Notes under the pieces: model-generated
Seen by the model: the letters and a program-made list of their open reading frames with translations, nothing else
The model's database searches: none
Told to the model about the DNA's origin: nothing
Origin: Candidatus Sabulitectum sp.
Lineage (GTDB): Bacteria; Fermentibacterota; Fermentibacteria; Fermentibacterales; JCC-6
Direction: 5' to 3'
Length of the DNA: 57,565 nt
Assembly: GCA_023145375.1 (NCBI GenBank)
Contig: JAGLDY010000049.1
Location: forward strand, 1-57,565
Program-made: the position numbers and the translations under genes
Shown here: piece by piece, positions 44,382 through 53,259 of the stretch
Position numbering within the stretch: the stretch's first letter is position 1
Layout of the letters: every line of letters begins with the position of its first letter

Positions 44382-44654
44382 CTATCTTCCAGTTCCGCCG
44401 AGAGATTCATACTCGGCCTGAAGTTCTGCCTTCTCGACCTGAAGCAGCACGATCTGTGCTTCCAGCTGAGGAATTTCCTCATTGAGATCACCATATTCAT
44501 TCTCAAGACTGGTAGCTCTTGCCTCTGAAGCCAATGCTGCTGCTCGAGCCGAATCCCTTGCACGAAGCTGTTCTTCGCTGGGACCGCAGGCTGCTACAAG
44601 CAGGATCATGGCCAGGAGAGCAATGAAGAACACAGCTGTTCTTGTTTTGAGCAT
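44382..44654 (-). CDS. Small coiled-coil lipoprotein
   Basis: A 90-aa lipoprotein: signal with lipobox LVAAC (Cys23), then a nearly continuous helix with heptads (RARDSARAAALASEARATSL, LEAQIVLLQVEKAELQAEY), in the style of Lpp. It has a full GAGGAGG ribosome site 8 bases before the ATG and a TTGACA-like -35 (44815-44810 on the minus strand) with only a weak -10. Likely a highly expressed outer-membrane tether or scaffold working with the LysM protein 13 bases downstream; that is inference. Confidence 0.82.
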   Translation of the reverse strand: MLKTRTAVFFIALLAMILLVAACGPSEEQLRARDSARAAALASEARATSLENEYGDLNEEIPQLEAQIVLLQVEKAELQAEYESLGGTGR

Positions 44655-44868
44655 CTCCGAAACCTCCTCTCGGTTACTCCGATTGCGCGTTCACGTAACT
44701 ATGGGATCGTGAATACATTACGTCCTCATGACCCCCTGCCCCGTCTGGGGCTTGAATTAACAATACTGAAGGCTATTACTAACCACAGGACACGATGCTG
44801 TCAAGACACACCGAGCCTGTTCAAAAATATACAAACAAATTATCACAGCGTCAGGCAAGGGTCGATTC

Positions 44869-45252
44869 TTATCTCTCTTTCAGAAGTATCCTGGAGAATA
44901 TCCAGACTGCCAGGATCAAGCCTGCAACATCAGCGAAAACATCCTGAAGAGAGCAGTCTCTTCCCGGTACAAAGGACTGATGCAATTCATCCAGAGCCGC
45001 CCAGAGCACCCCTGAAACTATCATCCACAACCTTCGTCGCTTACTCCCGAAAATATCGGCATTCAGAACAAGAGCCAGCCCCAGCCCACCGAATTCTATC
45101 ATGTGAAAAACTTTATCCTGATGGGGAAACAATTCCATGGGAGGTTTTAGAGAGGGCTGATGGCTCAGGTATACGATAAGCAACAGAACAGACAGGAGGA
45201 AAAGCCTTCGAAGGGTCCCGCCGAATGAAATATTATACATCAGGTAACGCAC
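44869..45252 (-). CDS. VanZ-like membrane protein
   Basis: A 127-aa protein with four hydrophobic helices and the VanZ core motif DELHQSFVPGRDCSLQDVFAD. VanZ-like proteins are common and mostly of unknown role; in enterococci VanZ gives low-level teicoplanin resistance. The frame starts at GTG (45252); an ATG at 45240 is also possible. It is 16 bases behind the degenerate-GGDEF gene, so probably in one transcript with it. Confidence 0.88.
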   Translation of the reverse strand: MRYLMYNISFGGTLRRLFLLSVLLLIVYLSHQPSLKPPMELFPHQDKVFHMIEFGGLGLALVLNADIFGSKRRRLWMIVSGVLWAALDELHQSFVPGRDCSLQDVFADVAGLILAVWIFSRILLKER

Positions 45253-45268
45253 CCCGCTTCTTTAAAGC

Positions 45269-47287
45269 TCATGAGAGAAGAAGGCCGTCCTTTCTCTCAG
45301 ATTCGAAGAATTGTCCCACCTCTTCTACAAGAGAAAAACCAGGTTGAGAAGAGATCTTCTCAACAGTGCTCACAGCAATCTCAGGCAGTTTCAATATCAT
45401 TCTATCCACATGAGACACCGCCCCGCCGATGCAGACACTCAATTCTATTTCTCTTCCGGCTACCAGCATGCGTGTGTTTGCAAGTTCCTCATGTACTCTC
45501 GCAGCATAAGCTTCAGCAGAGACACGATCTACTCCTGCAAGACAGACCAGAAAACTATCGGGGCCATATCGGGCAAGTACAGCCTTGTCTCCCAGTACCT
45601 GTTGAAGGCATTCCGCTGTCTTTCTAAGAACGGTATCACCTGCGCTGTAACCAAATTCCTTATTCACCCCACTGAATCCATATATATCCACTGCAAGCAC
45701 TACCACGGAAAGAGCCCTGCTTCTAACCCCCCTGATCATATCTTTAAGCTGCTCGTGGAAGGAGGAAAGAAGGGGAAGGCCGGTAAGCCTGTCTACATCT
45801 TTTAACTTGTGGATTACCTGAAGCAGCTGATTTCTGCTTACAGCCAGGCTGAAAACAATAGCATAAGCCTTGAGTACAGACAGGTCATCAATAGAGAAGT
45901 GCTGTTCACTGGCACTTTCTACAGTAAGAACCCCCAGCATGACTCCTCTGTCTTCAAGAGGTACAGCACAACAAGAACCTATGACCCCGTGAGGATCATC
46001 ACTTTCTCCGAATGTTTTCCCTGTACCCATTTTCAGCCGTCTCATGGGTTGTCCCCTTGATACGGCCATTCCGGCAAAGCCCTCTTTGATATGAAACTCT
46101 CTTCCTGCTCTCCCGTCGCCGAAAGGACCCCTTGATTCAAAGATAGCCAGGGTTTCCTTCTCTTCTACTATGGCCACTGTTGCAGTAGTTCCGGGATACG
46201 AAGAGACTATTCTCCCTGTGAGCCGGTGAACAGCCCCCCTCACATCTTTTGAGGATTCCATATCCTGGCAGATAGCAAGAAAACCGTTATCACTCTCTTC
46301 CCTGCCACGCTCCCATGAAATTGACAGGAGGAATGCGGAATCAACAAGTAGCGATGCACTCTGCTTTCTTTTCTCCTCTGAGTCAAAGTCCAGAACCATG
46401 AAACCGCTTAAAACGCCTCCTCTACTGAATTGAACAAGCGTGACCCAGGGTTTTCCCCCTCCCTGAATGTACCAGGGAAGCCCCGGGCTGCCTCCTATAG
46501 AGAGTTTTTTCGCGTTAACATGTATAAGATCACCGGTGCTTTCTTTGATCGTCTGGATAGCCGGATCATCGGGCCCCGCCATGTATCGGCCAGACACTCC
46601 TCCCGAATCGGAGACGAACTCATTCAGGGTCCATACATCTTTCTCTCCCCGTATAAAAAGAAAGATACCGTGTGCTCCTGTGCTTGTTTTCAAAATGGGA
46701 ATGAGACTTCTGGCAACGTCATCAGGAAAAAGTGGATCAGAGCCCCCCCCGCTTTCACCGGAAGGATCCCCGGATGAATATGATCTGCTGGAGATTCTGC
46801 CCTCTTTAAGGTATTCCACGGCTGACATGGATACCAGAGGAATAATACCTGCAATCAGAGCTCCGGGAAGTACTCCAAGAAAAGAGCCCAGATCAAATGC
46901 GCCTGCGGCTAGTCCGGTGGAGGAAACCACCGGGGCAATAAACTCCACTGAACCCAGAACTCCAGCAACCGTGAGCGCAGGGCCACCGATGGAATCGCGT
47001 TTCATCCACAAAAAAAGAAGAGGATAAAGAAAGGCGGCCGGGCCAAGTGCTCCCCCCCAGAGCTGTACCGCAGAATTTACCAGAACCGCCGTCAAAAGGA
47101 TCAGACCATCAGAGGGTGAACTGTCTTTTTTAAGAAGAACAACTGCAATGAGAGATGCCCCAAGCATAGGCAGAAAGCCCAGGAAGAATGTATCAGGCAG
47201 CCTGTTTGTAAGAGTTGCAGCGTTTGACAACACAATGAGTATTGAAACAGCGATCAGAATGTGTCCGGTAACTCTTTCTTTTGACAA
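45269..47287 (-). CDS. Membrane sensor with GAF domains and a degenerate GGDEF domain
   Basis: A 672-aa protein starting at TTG. Residues about 1-165 form five to six membrane helices. Two GAF-like domains follow (about 190-330 and 345-495; GFAGMAVSRGQPMR, GVIGSCCAVPLEDRGVMLGV). The C-terminal GGDEF-type domain (from about 510: DRLTGLPLLSSFHEQL, LAVDIYGFSGVNKEFGYSAG) has GPDSF at 575-579 in place of GG(D/E)EF. The second Gly and the catalytic Glu are lost, so it should not make c-di-GMP. It may bind GTP or act through protein contacts. Divergent from rho across a 343-base gap. Confidence 0.86.
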   Translation of the reverse strand: MSKERVTGHILIAVSILIVLSNAATLTNRLPDTFFLGFLPMLGASLIAVVLLKKDSSPSDGLILLTAVLVNSAVQLWGGALGPAAFLYPLLFLWMKRDSIGGPALTVAGVLGSVEFIAPVVSSTGLAAGAFDLGSFLGVLPGALIAGIIPLVSMSAVEYLKEGRISSRSYSSGDPSGESGGGSDPLFPDDVARSLIPILKTSTGAHGIFLFIRGEKDVWTLNEFVSDSGGVSGRYMAGPDDPAIQTIKESTGDLIHVNAKKLSIGGSPGLPWYIQGGGKPWVTLVQFSRGGVLSGFMVLDFDSEEKRKQSASLLVDSAFLLSISWERGREESDNGFLAICQDMESSKDVRGAVHRLTGRIVSSYPGTTATVAIVEEKETLAIFESRGPFGDGRAGREFHIKEGFAGMAVSRGQPMRRLKMGTGKTFGESDDPHGVIGSCCAVPLEDRGVMLGVLTVESASEQHFSIDDLSVLKAYAIVFSLAVSRNQLLQVIHKLKDVDRLTGLPLLSSFHEQLKDMIRGVRSRALSVVVLAVDIYGFSGVNKEFGYSAGDTVLRKTAECLQQVLGDKAVLARYGPDSFLVCLAGVDRVSAEAYAARVHEELANTRMLVAGREIELSVCIGGAVSHVDRMILKLPEIAVSTVEKISSQPGFSLVEEVGQFFESERKDGLLLS

Positions 47288-47630
47288 AAGCTTTTTCCCC
47301 GCTTTCTCTGATCCTGAAGTTCACTGAATATACTTCACGAATCAGCTGTGCTGTATCAGTTCTGAATAACCGGGATTCTGAAGGCGGTGGACGAGTAGAA
47401 AGACATAGGCAGGGAAATGGCTCAATACAGGGAAATTGCAGGCACTTGACGACAGGGGCTCAATTTAATGATTTTTAGCCTACGTCGGAGGGCGCTGTGA
47501 TCTTCCAATCACCAACAGGCTGAAAAATCCTATTTTCGAATTTCATATACAGGAAGCTTTGCACAAACAGCTGGTTAAAACATGACTTTACAAACACTGA
47601 ACCTAAATTCCACCTGGCAGGTGGAGCATC
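47288..47630. other. 343-base gap between the GGDEF-like gene and rho; probable rho leader
   Basis: No coding frame fits. It must hold the promoter of rho (plus) and that of the divergent sensor gene. A TTGACG lies at 47446-47451 but no good -10 follows at 16-18 bp. Long untranslated leaders are usual for rho because Rho attenuates its own mRNA; this gap would fit that. No strong hairpin was seen. Confidence 0.4.
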
Positions 47631-48962
47631 TTGGAGCGATACTCATTGCAAAAAAATAACAGACAGAAGAGAACGCCTTACAACAAGCGTCGTCATATCA
47701 TTTCAGGCCCTTCGGCCTCAGACCTTGAAGCAAAAACTCTTGCAGAACTGCAGGAGCTGGCGAAAGAAACCGGTATATCCAGGGTTACTGGTATCCGAAA
47801 AGCAGCTCTGATAACAACAATCCTTGAGAAAAAAGCAGAGAAGAACGGATTGGGTTTTGCCCAGGGAGTTCTGGAAACTCTCAATGAAGGATACGGATTC
47901 CTCAGGAACTCCTCATGTAACTACCTGCCAGGCCCTGACGATGTCTATGTTTCTCCCAGTCAGATAAAAAGGTTTAACCTGAAGACTGGAGATTCCATCT
48001 CCGGTCATGCACGAAAGCCACGAGACGGGGAAAAATACGCCGCGCTCATCAGACTTGAGAAGATCAACGGGGTCGGACCGGAAGAGATAACCTCCAGAAG
48101 AAGGTTTGAGTCGCTCACCCCATTCTACCCTGAAGAACGCTTTACCCTTGAAACGACAGCTGATGAATACTGTGGGAGGATCATGGATCTTCTTGTTCCT
48201 GTGGGTAAAGGTCAGAGAGCGCTGATAGTTTCTCCTCCCAGGGCGGGAAAAACCGTTCTTCTGCAACGCCTGGCAAATTCAGTTACTCAAAATCATCCTG
48301 ACGTTACACTGATCGTTCTTCTTATCGATGAAAGACCCGAGGAAGTTACCGATATGAAGCGGATGGTTCAGGGTGAAGTGGTCAGTTCCACCTTTGACGA
48401 ACCTCCCAGGAGACATGTTCAGATCGCCGACATGGTTCTGGAGAAGGCAAAGCGACTGGTTGAGACCGGGAAGGATGTTGTAATTCTTCTTGACAGTATT
48501 ACCCGTCTTGCAAGGGCCAACAACCAGGTTATCCCCCACTCGGGCAAGATCCTCTCCGGTGGAGTTGATTCAAATGCTCTGCAGAGACCAAAGAGATTCT
48601 TTGGAGCTGCCAGGAATATTGTGGAAGGCGGCAGCCTGACCATAATCGGAACCGCACTTGTAGATACCGGCAGCAGAATGGACGAAGTTATCTTTGAGGA
48701 ATTCAAGGGTACCGGCAACTGTGAGATAGTGCTGGACAGAAGACTGGCTGACAGAAGGATCTACCCTGCCATTGATATCACCAAATCCGGAACAAGGCGG
48801 GAGGACCTTCTTATGGATGAAGAGACCATAAGCAGGGTCTGGGTAATGAGAAAAATACTGGTTGAGATGAGCCCTGTTGAGGCCATGGAAACCCTGAAAA
48901 AACAGTTGTCAAAGCACAAATCAAACCGCAGGTTCCTTGACAACATGCAAAATTACGAGTAG
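47631..48962 (+). CDS. rho: Transcription termination factor Rho
   Basis: A 443-aa RecA-type hexameric RNA helicase. An N-terminal Rho_N helical domain ([18 protein letters not shown]...), the cold-shock-like RNA-binding domain ([20 protein letters not shown]), Walker A PPRAGKT (202-208), [12 protein letters not shown], Walker [18 protein letters not shown], and the R-loop [20 protein letters not shown] are all present. The start is TTG at 47631 (GGAG 4 bases before) or TTG at 47646. The basic N-terminal stretch ([14 protein letters not shown]) is short compared with many FCB Rho proteins. rpmE follows after 33 bases. Confidence 0.97.
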   Translation: MERYSLQKNNRQKRTPYNKRRHIISGPSASDLEAKTLAELQELAKETGISRVTGIRKAALITTILEKKAEKNGLGFAQGVLETLNEGYGFLRNSSCNYLPGPDDVYVSPSQIKRFNLKTGDSISGHARKPRDGEKYAALIRLEKINGVGPEEITSRRRFESLTPFYPEERFTLETTADEYCGRIMDLLVPVGKGQRALIVSPPRAGKTVLLQRLANSVTQNHPDVTLIVLLIDERPEEVTDMKRMVQGEVVSSTFDEPPRRHVQIADMVLEKAKRLVETGKDVVILLDSITRLARANNQVIPHSGKILSGGVDSNALQRPKRFFGAARNIVEGGSLTIIGTALVDTGSRMDEVIFEEFKGTGNCEIVLDRRLADRRIYPAIDITKSGTRREDLLMDEETISRVWVMRKILVEMSPVEAMETLKKQLSKHKSNRRFLDNMQNYE

Positions 48963-48995
48963 AATACGGCGATTTTCAGCATGGAGGAAAAGCAA

Positions 48996-49214
48996 GTGAA
49001 GAAGGATATACATCCAAAGTACGGAGAAGCTGTCTTCTCCTGCGCGTGTGGTAACGAAGTTCGTACAAAGTCCACGAGAGGCGACCACAGATTTGATATC
49101 TGCTCGGCCTGCCACCCCTTCTACACCGGCAAGCAGAAGCTTATTGATTCTGCAGGCAGAGTAGACAAGTACCTCAGAAAATACGGTCTTCAAAAGGACG
49201 AGCAGGAGGGATAA
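48996..49214 (+). CDS. rpmE: Ribosomal protein bL31, zinc-binding form
   Basis: About 72 aa. The start GTG at 48996 (KKDIHPKYGEAVF after the first residue, as usual for L31) is preferred to the ATG at 48981, since GGAGG stands 8 bases before it. The zinc site is CACG with CSACH, marking the C+ form, and PFYTGKQK is diagnostic. It stands between rho and the DUF1385 gene, a classic order with prfA and prmC. A hairpin with TTTT follows at 49235-49262. Confidence 0.95.
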   Translation: MKKDIHPKYGEAVFSCACGNEVRTKSTRGDHRFDICSACHPFYTGKQKLIDSAGRVDKYLRKYGLQKDEQEG

Positions 49215-49234
49215 CAATCCCAATGCGATAATGG

Positions 49235-49262
49235 AAACGGGAGGCATACAGCCTCCCGTTTT
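49235..49262 (+). terminator. Terminator-like hairpin after rpmE
   Basis: A perfect 11-bp stem (49235-49245 with 49251-49261), a 5-nt loop ATACA and TTTT. It ends 18 bases before the DUF1385 start, so it may only partly stop transcription and set lower expression of the genes after rpmE. Confidence 0.75.
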
Positions 49263-49280
49263 GCACATTTATGGAGAATC

Positions 49281-50246
49281 ATGACAAAAGACAGACCAAA
49301 CATCGGTGGACAGGCTATAATTGAGGGCGTCTTTATGAGAGCACCCGGTGGTGCGGCGGCAGCTGTGAGAAGACCGGACGGCACCATCGTAGCCAGGAAC
49401 ATGAAGTATCTGGTGCCACCAAAGAGAACCGGTATTCTCAGCAGACCCATAATCAGAGGGGCAGTCAATCTCATCGAAACTATGAAAATGGGATTTGCCG
49501 CACTGAACTGGTCCGCTGAAACCGTAGAAGAAAAGAAAGACGGCAAAGACAGGAAAACCTCCAATATAGGCATGTGGCTTGCCAACATCGGGGCAGTGGC
49601 CCTTGCGATCGTTCTCTTCGCATGGCTTCCTCTGCAACTGGCCAAATGGATAGTACCCGCCCTGGCACCTGCATCAGGTGGTGTGGAGCAGTTCTACATT
49701 CATGTTATAGCAGGCACTTTCAGGATATTTGCCTTCGTGCTCTACATCATGGTGATATCTCTTATGCCTGACATACGCAGGGTTTTCATGTACCACGGAG
49801 CAGAACATCAGGTTATTCATGCCTGGGAGGATGGGTCTGATGAACTGGCAATTGATGCCGAAAAACAGACGCCTCTTCATGCAAGATGTGGTACAAGCTT
49901 TCTGATGTACGTAATGATAATCACCATCCTCTGCTATACGGTCATTGATTCCCTGGTGTATCTCGCCACAGGTGTATCACCTGCCGCCCACTGGAGAGTT
50001 CTCTATCACCTGCCTCTGATCCCTCTTGTAATGGGTGTTTCTTACGAAGTGCTGAAAACAGCAGACAAGCATCTGGACACTTCCGCTTTTGCCCGGGCAC
50101 TTTCCAAGCCTGGTCTCTGGCTGCAGCACCTCACCACAAGATCTGCAACACCTGAGATGCTTGAAGTTGCTGAAACTGCTGCAAAGATGGCACTTGGATA
50201 CGACCTCCCCCCTGAGGTGGAAATTGCGGAGGAGACAGAAAAATGA
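49281..50246 (+). CDS. DUF1385 membrane protein
   Basis: A 321-aa protein with the family's start [21 protein letters not shown], then [22 protein letters not shown], several membrane helices (about 95-115, 140-165, 210-260), and [14 protein letters not shown] with [15 protein letters not shown]1385 (YqhQ-like) is nearly always between rpmE and prfA; its role is unknown. The stop overlaps the prfA start by ATGA. Confidence 0.93.
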   Translation: MTKDRPNIGGQAIIEGVFMRAPGGAAAAVRRPDGTIVARNMKYLVPPKRTGILSRPIIRGAVNLIETMKMGFAALNWSAETVEEKKDGKDRKTSNIGMWLANIGAVALAIVLFAWLPLQLAKWIVPALAPASGGVEQFYIHVIAGTFRIFAFVLYIMVISLMPDIRRVFMYHGAEHQVIHAWEDGSDELAIDAEKQTPLHARCGTSFLMYVMIITILCYTVIDSLVYLATGVSPAAHWRVLYHLPLIPLVMGVSYEVLKTADKHLDTSAFARALSKPGLWLQHLTTRSATPEMLEVAETAAKMALGYDLPPEVEIAEETEK

Positions 50247-51352
50247 CACAACGGACAGGCAGCGAGACGCTCCTCTCTGCAGCACAAGCAGAGCAGAAGA
50301 AGATAGAGGAAAGACTGGGGGAGATCGACGGTGCCCTGTGCAAACCCGAGACCCTGAGAAGCCGGGTACTGATGAAATCTCTGAACACAGAGAGATCTTC
50401 TCTGGTAAAGATAAATGACACCCTGGTGGACATCCTTGATGCAGAATCTCTTCTCAAAGAAATGAATATCGCATCCTCGGGAAACGATCCGGAGCTCTCT
50501 GAAATGGCTTCCGGAGAGATCCCGGAGCTGAAAACAAGACTTGAAAAGCTTAATCACAAGCTGAAGATCCTTCTTATTCCCCCGGATCCTAACGATCAGC
50601 GGGGAGTGGTGATGGAAATACGTGCAGGAACAGGCGGAGATGAAGCCGCACTTTTCGCCGGCAGTATCTTCAAGATGTACAGCTACTACGCACAGAAAAA
50701 AGGCTGGAAGTCTGAAGTGATGAGTGCAAGAGAAAGTGACCGGGGAGGATACAAAGAGATTATTCTGAACCTGTCAGGCAGTGGGGTTTACAGCAGACTG
50801 AAATATGAATCCGGTGTTCACAGGGTACAGCGAGTCCCTGAGACTGAGACAAGTGGCAGAATCCACACATCAGCCTGCACTGTAGCAGTTCTTCCGGAAG
50901 CTGAGGAGATCGATGTTGAGATCAAGAGCGATGAGCTCAGAGTGGATGTCTACCGCTCAAGCGGTCCCGGTGGACAGAGCGTGAATACCACTGACTCAGC
51001 TGTGCGCATTACACACCTCCCCACAGGAACGGTTGTTTCCTGCCAGGATGAAAAAAGTCAGATAAAGAACAAAGCAAAAGCCATGAAGGTACTCAGGGCA
51101 AGGTTGCTCATAGTCAAGCAGGATGAAGAGAATGCAAAGAGGTCAGAGAGCAGAAAAAGCATGGTTGGCTCCGGAGACAGGTCAGCTAAGATCCGTACGT
51201 ACAATTTTCCCCAGGGACGATTCACTGACCACAGGATCCATCTGACCCTCCACAATCTGAACGATATTCTAGGCGGCAGTATTGATCAAATAATAGATGA
51301 GCTTATCAAGGCTGATCAGGAAAAGATACTTGCTGAAAGATCCAAGGGGTGA
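50243..51352 (+). CDS. prfA: Peptide chain release factor 1
   Basis: A 369-aa class I release factor for UAA and UAG. The catalytic GGQ is at 243-245 in [19 protein letters not shown]; the upstream [20 protein letters not shown] and the downstream [19 protein letters not shown] are diagnostic. The context with prmC, which methylates the GGQ glutamine, supports the call. No frameshift site is present. Confidence 0.96.
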   Translation: MTQRTGSETLLSAAQAEQKKIEERLGEIDGALCKPETLRSRVLMKSLNTERSSLVKINDTLVDILDAESLLKEMNIASSGNDPELSEMASGEIPELKTRLEKLNHKLKILLIPPDPNDQRGVVMEIRAGTGGDEAALFAGSIFKMYSYYAQKKGWKSEVMSARESDRGGYKEIILNLSGSGVYSRLKYESGVHRVQRVPETETSGRIHTSACTVAVLPEAEEIDVEIKSDELRVDVYRSSGPGGQSVNTTDSAVRITHLPTGTVVSCQDEKSQIKNKAKAMKVLRARLLIVKQDEENAKRSESRKSMVGSGDRSAKIRTYNFPQGRFTDHRIHLTLHNLNDILGGSIDQIIDELIKADQEKILAERSKG

Positions 51353-51361
51353 CCAGGTGCC

Positions 51362-52201
51362 ATGACACTGACTGAAGCAATACAGGAAGCTTCCAGTGTG
51401 TTGAAGGCTGTCGGGTTTAAGAACCACCTCTGGCAGGCTCGAATACTGGCAGCGCATGTTAAGGGCCTCAGCCCCGGACAGCTGTACTCTCTCTATGATC
51501 TCTCTTTTGGCGACAAAGCGCTGGAAGAGACTTTTTTTTCGCTTGTGAAAAAACGAATATCAGGAGTACCTCTTCAGCATATCACAGGTGAATGGGATTT
51601 TTTCGGCAGAACATTCAAAGTGGACGGAAGAGCCCTGATACCAAGACCAGAAACAGAACTGCTTGTGGAGTACATTACTAAAGCGCCGTTACCCCGGAAA
51701 CCCCTCATTCTGGATGTGGGTACCGGATCAGGGGTAATAGGGATCTCCCTTGCCCTTGAGATGCCGGATTCCACCGTTGTAGGTACCGATGTATCCGCAG
51801 AAACCCTTGAGCTTGCTGAAGAGAACAGACTTCTGCTCGGTGCGAAGAACTTCTCAACGGTGAACTGCAATCTTGCTGATGGACTGAACAGACAGTTCGA
51901 TGTTATTGCCGCCAACCTTCCCTACATTTCTTCAAAAGACATCCAGACTCTTGATCCTGTTGTAAAAGACCACGATCCCCTTTCTGCGCTGGACGGGGGG
52001 ACCGACGGTACATTGCTTATATTGGAGCTTGTAGAAAGCACTCCGTACAAAATGAAACCAGGAGGGTTGATGGTTCTGGAAACAGGTTACGATCAGGAGA
52101 TTTCTGTTCCATCATTTTTCTCAAAGGAACTCTGGACGGACATACAGACCCACAGGGATCTAAGCGGGAACCATAGACTGGTAACAGCAAGGAGGTTGTA
52201 A
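51362..52201 (+). CDS. prmC: Release factor glutamine methyltransferase PrmC
   Basis: A 279-aa SAM-dependent methyltransferase that modifies the GGQ of release factors. N-terminal helical domain with RISGVPLQHITGEWDFFG and RALIPRPETELLVEY; SAM motif I LDVGTGSGVIGISL; the NPPY-type active motif reads NLPYIS, a common variant. Nine bases behind prfA. Its tail carries the GGAGG that serves the next gene. Confidence 0.95.
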   Translation: MTLTEAIQEASSVLKAVGFKNHLWQARILAAHVKGLSPGQLYSLYDLSFGDKALEETFFSLVKKRISGVPLQHITGEWDFFGRTFKVDGRALIPRPETELLVEYITKAPLPRKPLILDVGTGSGVIGISLALEMPDSTVVGTDVSAETLELAEENRLLLGAKNFSTVNCNLADGLNRQFDVIAANLPYISSKDIQTLDPVVKDHDPLSALDGGTDGTLLILELVESTPYKMKPGGLMVLETGYDQEISVPSFFSKELWTDIQTHRDLSGNHRLVTARRL

Positions 52202-52202
52202 G

Positions 52203-53258
52203 CTGGCTTCTAAGAGAAGTGTGATGGTTGGCAATGTAAAAATGGGCGCAGGAGCTCCTGTTGTTGTCCAATCCATGACAAATACTGCCACTTCAGACCA
52301 CCGGGCTACCCTTGAGCAGATTAATAAACTTGCCTCTCTGGGTGCCGAGATCGTCAGAGTCTCGGTTCCTGATGACCCCGCTGCAGATGCTCTTCATTTT
52401 ATTGTGGAGAATTCACCGGTTCCAATTGTTGCCGACATACATTTCCGTGCAGATCTTGCCATCAGATCCATTCAGGCTGGAGTACACAAGTTACGACTCA
52501 ATCCTGGAAACATCCGAAAAAAAGAAGATGTTCAGAGAATTGCAGAGCTTGCCGGAAAACGGGAAATACCCATCAGGATCGGAGTGAATTCCGGCAGTGT
52601 TCCCGGCGACCTCCGTGACAAATACCAGGGTGTGAATGAAGACTCCATGTGGGAAGCCGCAGAGAGACACATTAAACTTCTAAGGGAAACCGGCTTCAGC
52701 GACATAGTTCTTTCTCTTAAGGCATCAGACCCCATGCTCACCGTGAGAGTCAACAGGAAAGCTGCTTCTGAATGCCCCTACCCTCTGCATCTTGGTGTAA
52801 CGGAAGCCGGCCCCAGGGGCACGGCGGGGATCAGAAGCGCTGTTGCAATGGGCATCCTTCTTAATGAGAATACAGGTGACACCATAAGGGTTTCAATTTC
52901 CGGTTCTCCTGAACCTGAACCAGTGGCTGCCTGGGAAATACTTTCTTCACTTGATATAAGACACAGATTCGTTAGAATTGTAAGCTGTCCCACCTGTGCC
53001 CGGACCAGGCTTGACGTGGAGACTCTTGCCCTGAAGGTTCAAAAAATGGTGCAGGGTCTGCAGTTGCCGGTAACTGTTGCAGTGATGGGCTGCGAGGTAA
53101 ACGGACCAGGTGAGGCCAGGGATGCGGATCTGGCAGTTATAGGGACTCCCACAGGATTCCTGCTGTGGAGAGACGGTGAATCTCTCGGAACCGTCCCTGA
53201 AGATGAGCTTGAGAAACGACTTATAGATGAGCTGGAAACTTTGAAAGGCAGGCAGTGA
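52203..53258 (+). CDS. ispG: 4-hydroxy-3-methylbut-2-enyl diphosphate synthase IspG, probable CTG start
   Basis: A 4Fe-4S enzyme of the MEP isoprenoid pathway. GAGAPVVVQSMTNTAT, HFRADLAIRSIQAGVHKLRL with NPGN, and the cluster cysteines in CPTCARTRLDVE and GCEVNGPGEA are diagnostic. The first in-frame GTG or ATG (52221, 52224) would start inside the conserved RSVMVGNVKMG, 25 bases or more from any ribosome site. The frame continues to CTG at 52203, with GGAGG 7 bases before it, giving xASKRSVMVGNV, as the family needs. Length is then 351 aa. No other MEP gene is in the window. glnA follows after one base. Confidence 0.93.
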   Translation: MASKRSVMVGNVKMGAGAPVVVQSMTNTATSDHRATLEQINKLASLGAEIVRVSVPDDPAADALHFIVENSPVPIVADIHFRADLAIRSIQAGVHKLRLNPGNIRKKEDVQRIAELAGKREIPIRIGVNSGSVPGDLRDKYQGVNEDSMWEAAERHIKLLRETGFSDIVLSLKASDPMLTVRVNRKAASECPYPLHLGVTEAGPRGTAGIRSAVAMGILLNENTGDTIRVSISGSPEPEPVAAWEILSSLDIRHRFVRIVSCPTCARTRLDVETLALKVQKMVQGLQLPVTVAVMGCEVNGPGEARDADLAVIGTPTGFLLWRDGESLGTVPEDELEKRLIDELETLKGRQ

Positions 53259-53259
53259 C

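Noticed and set aside
44795..44820. Strong promoter for the small coiled-coil lipoprotein at TTGACA (minus strand)
   Set aside because: The -35 is perfect but the -10 at 17 bp (TAGTAA) matches only three of six, so it is mentioned in the gene entry and not listed as a site.
47446..47474. Promoter for rho at TTGACG
   Set aside because: No acceptable -10 at 16-18 bp; the best match lies at 15 bp with four of six bases.
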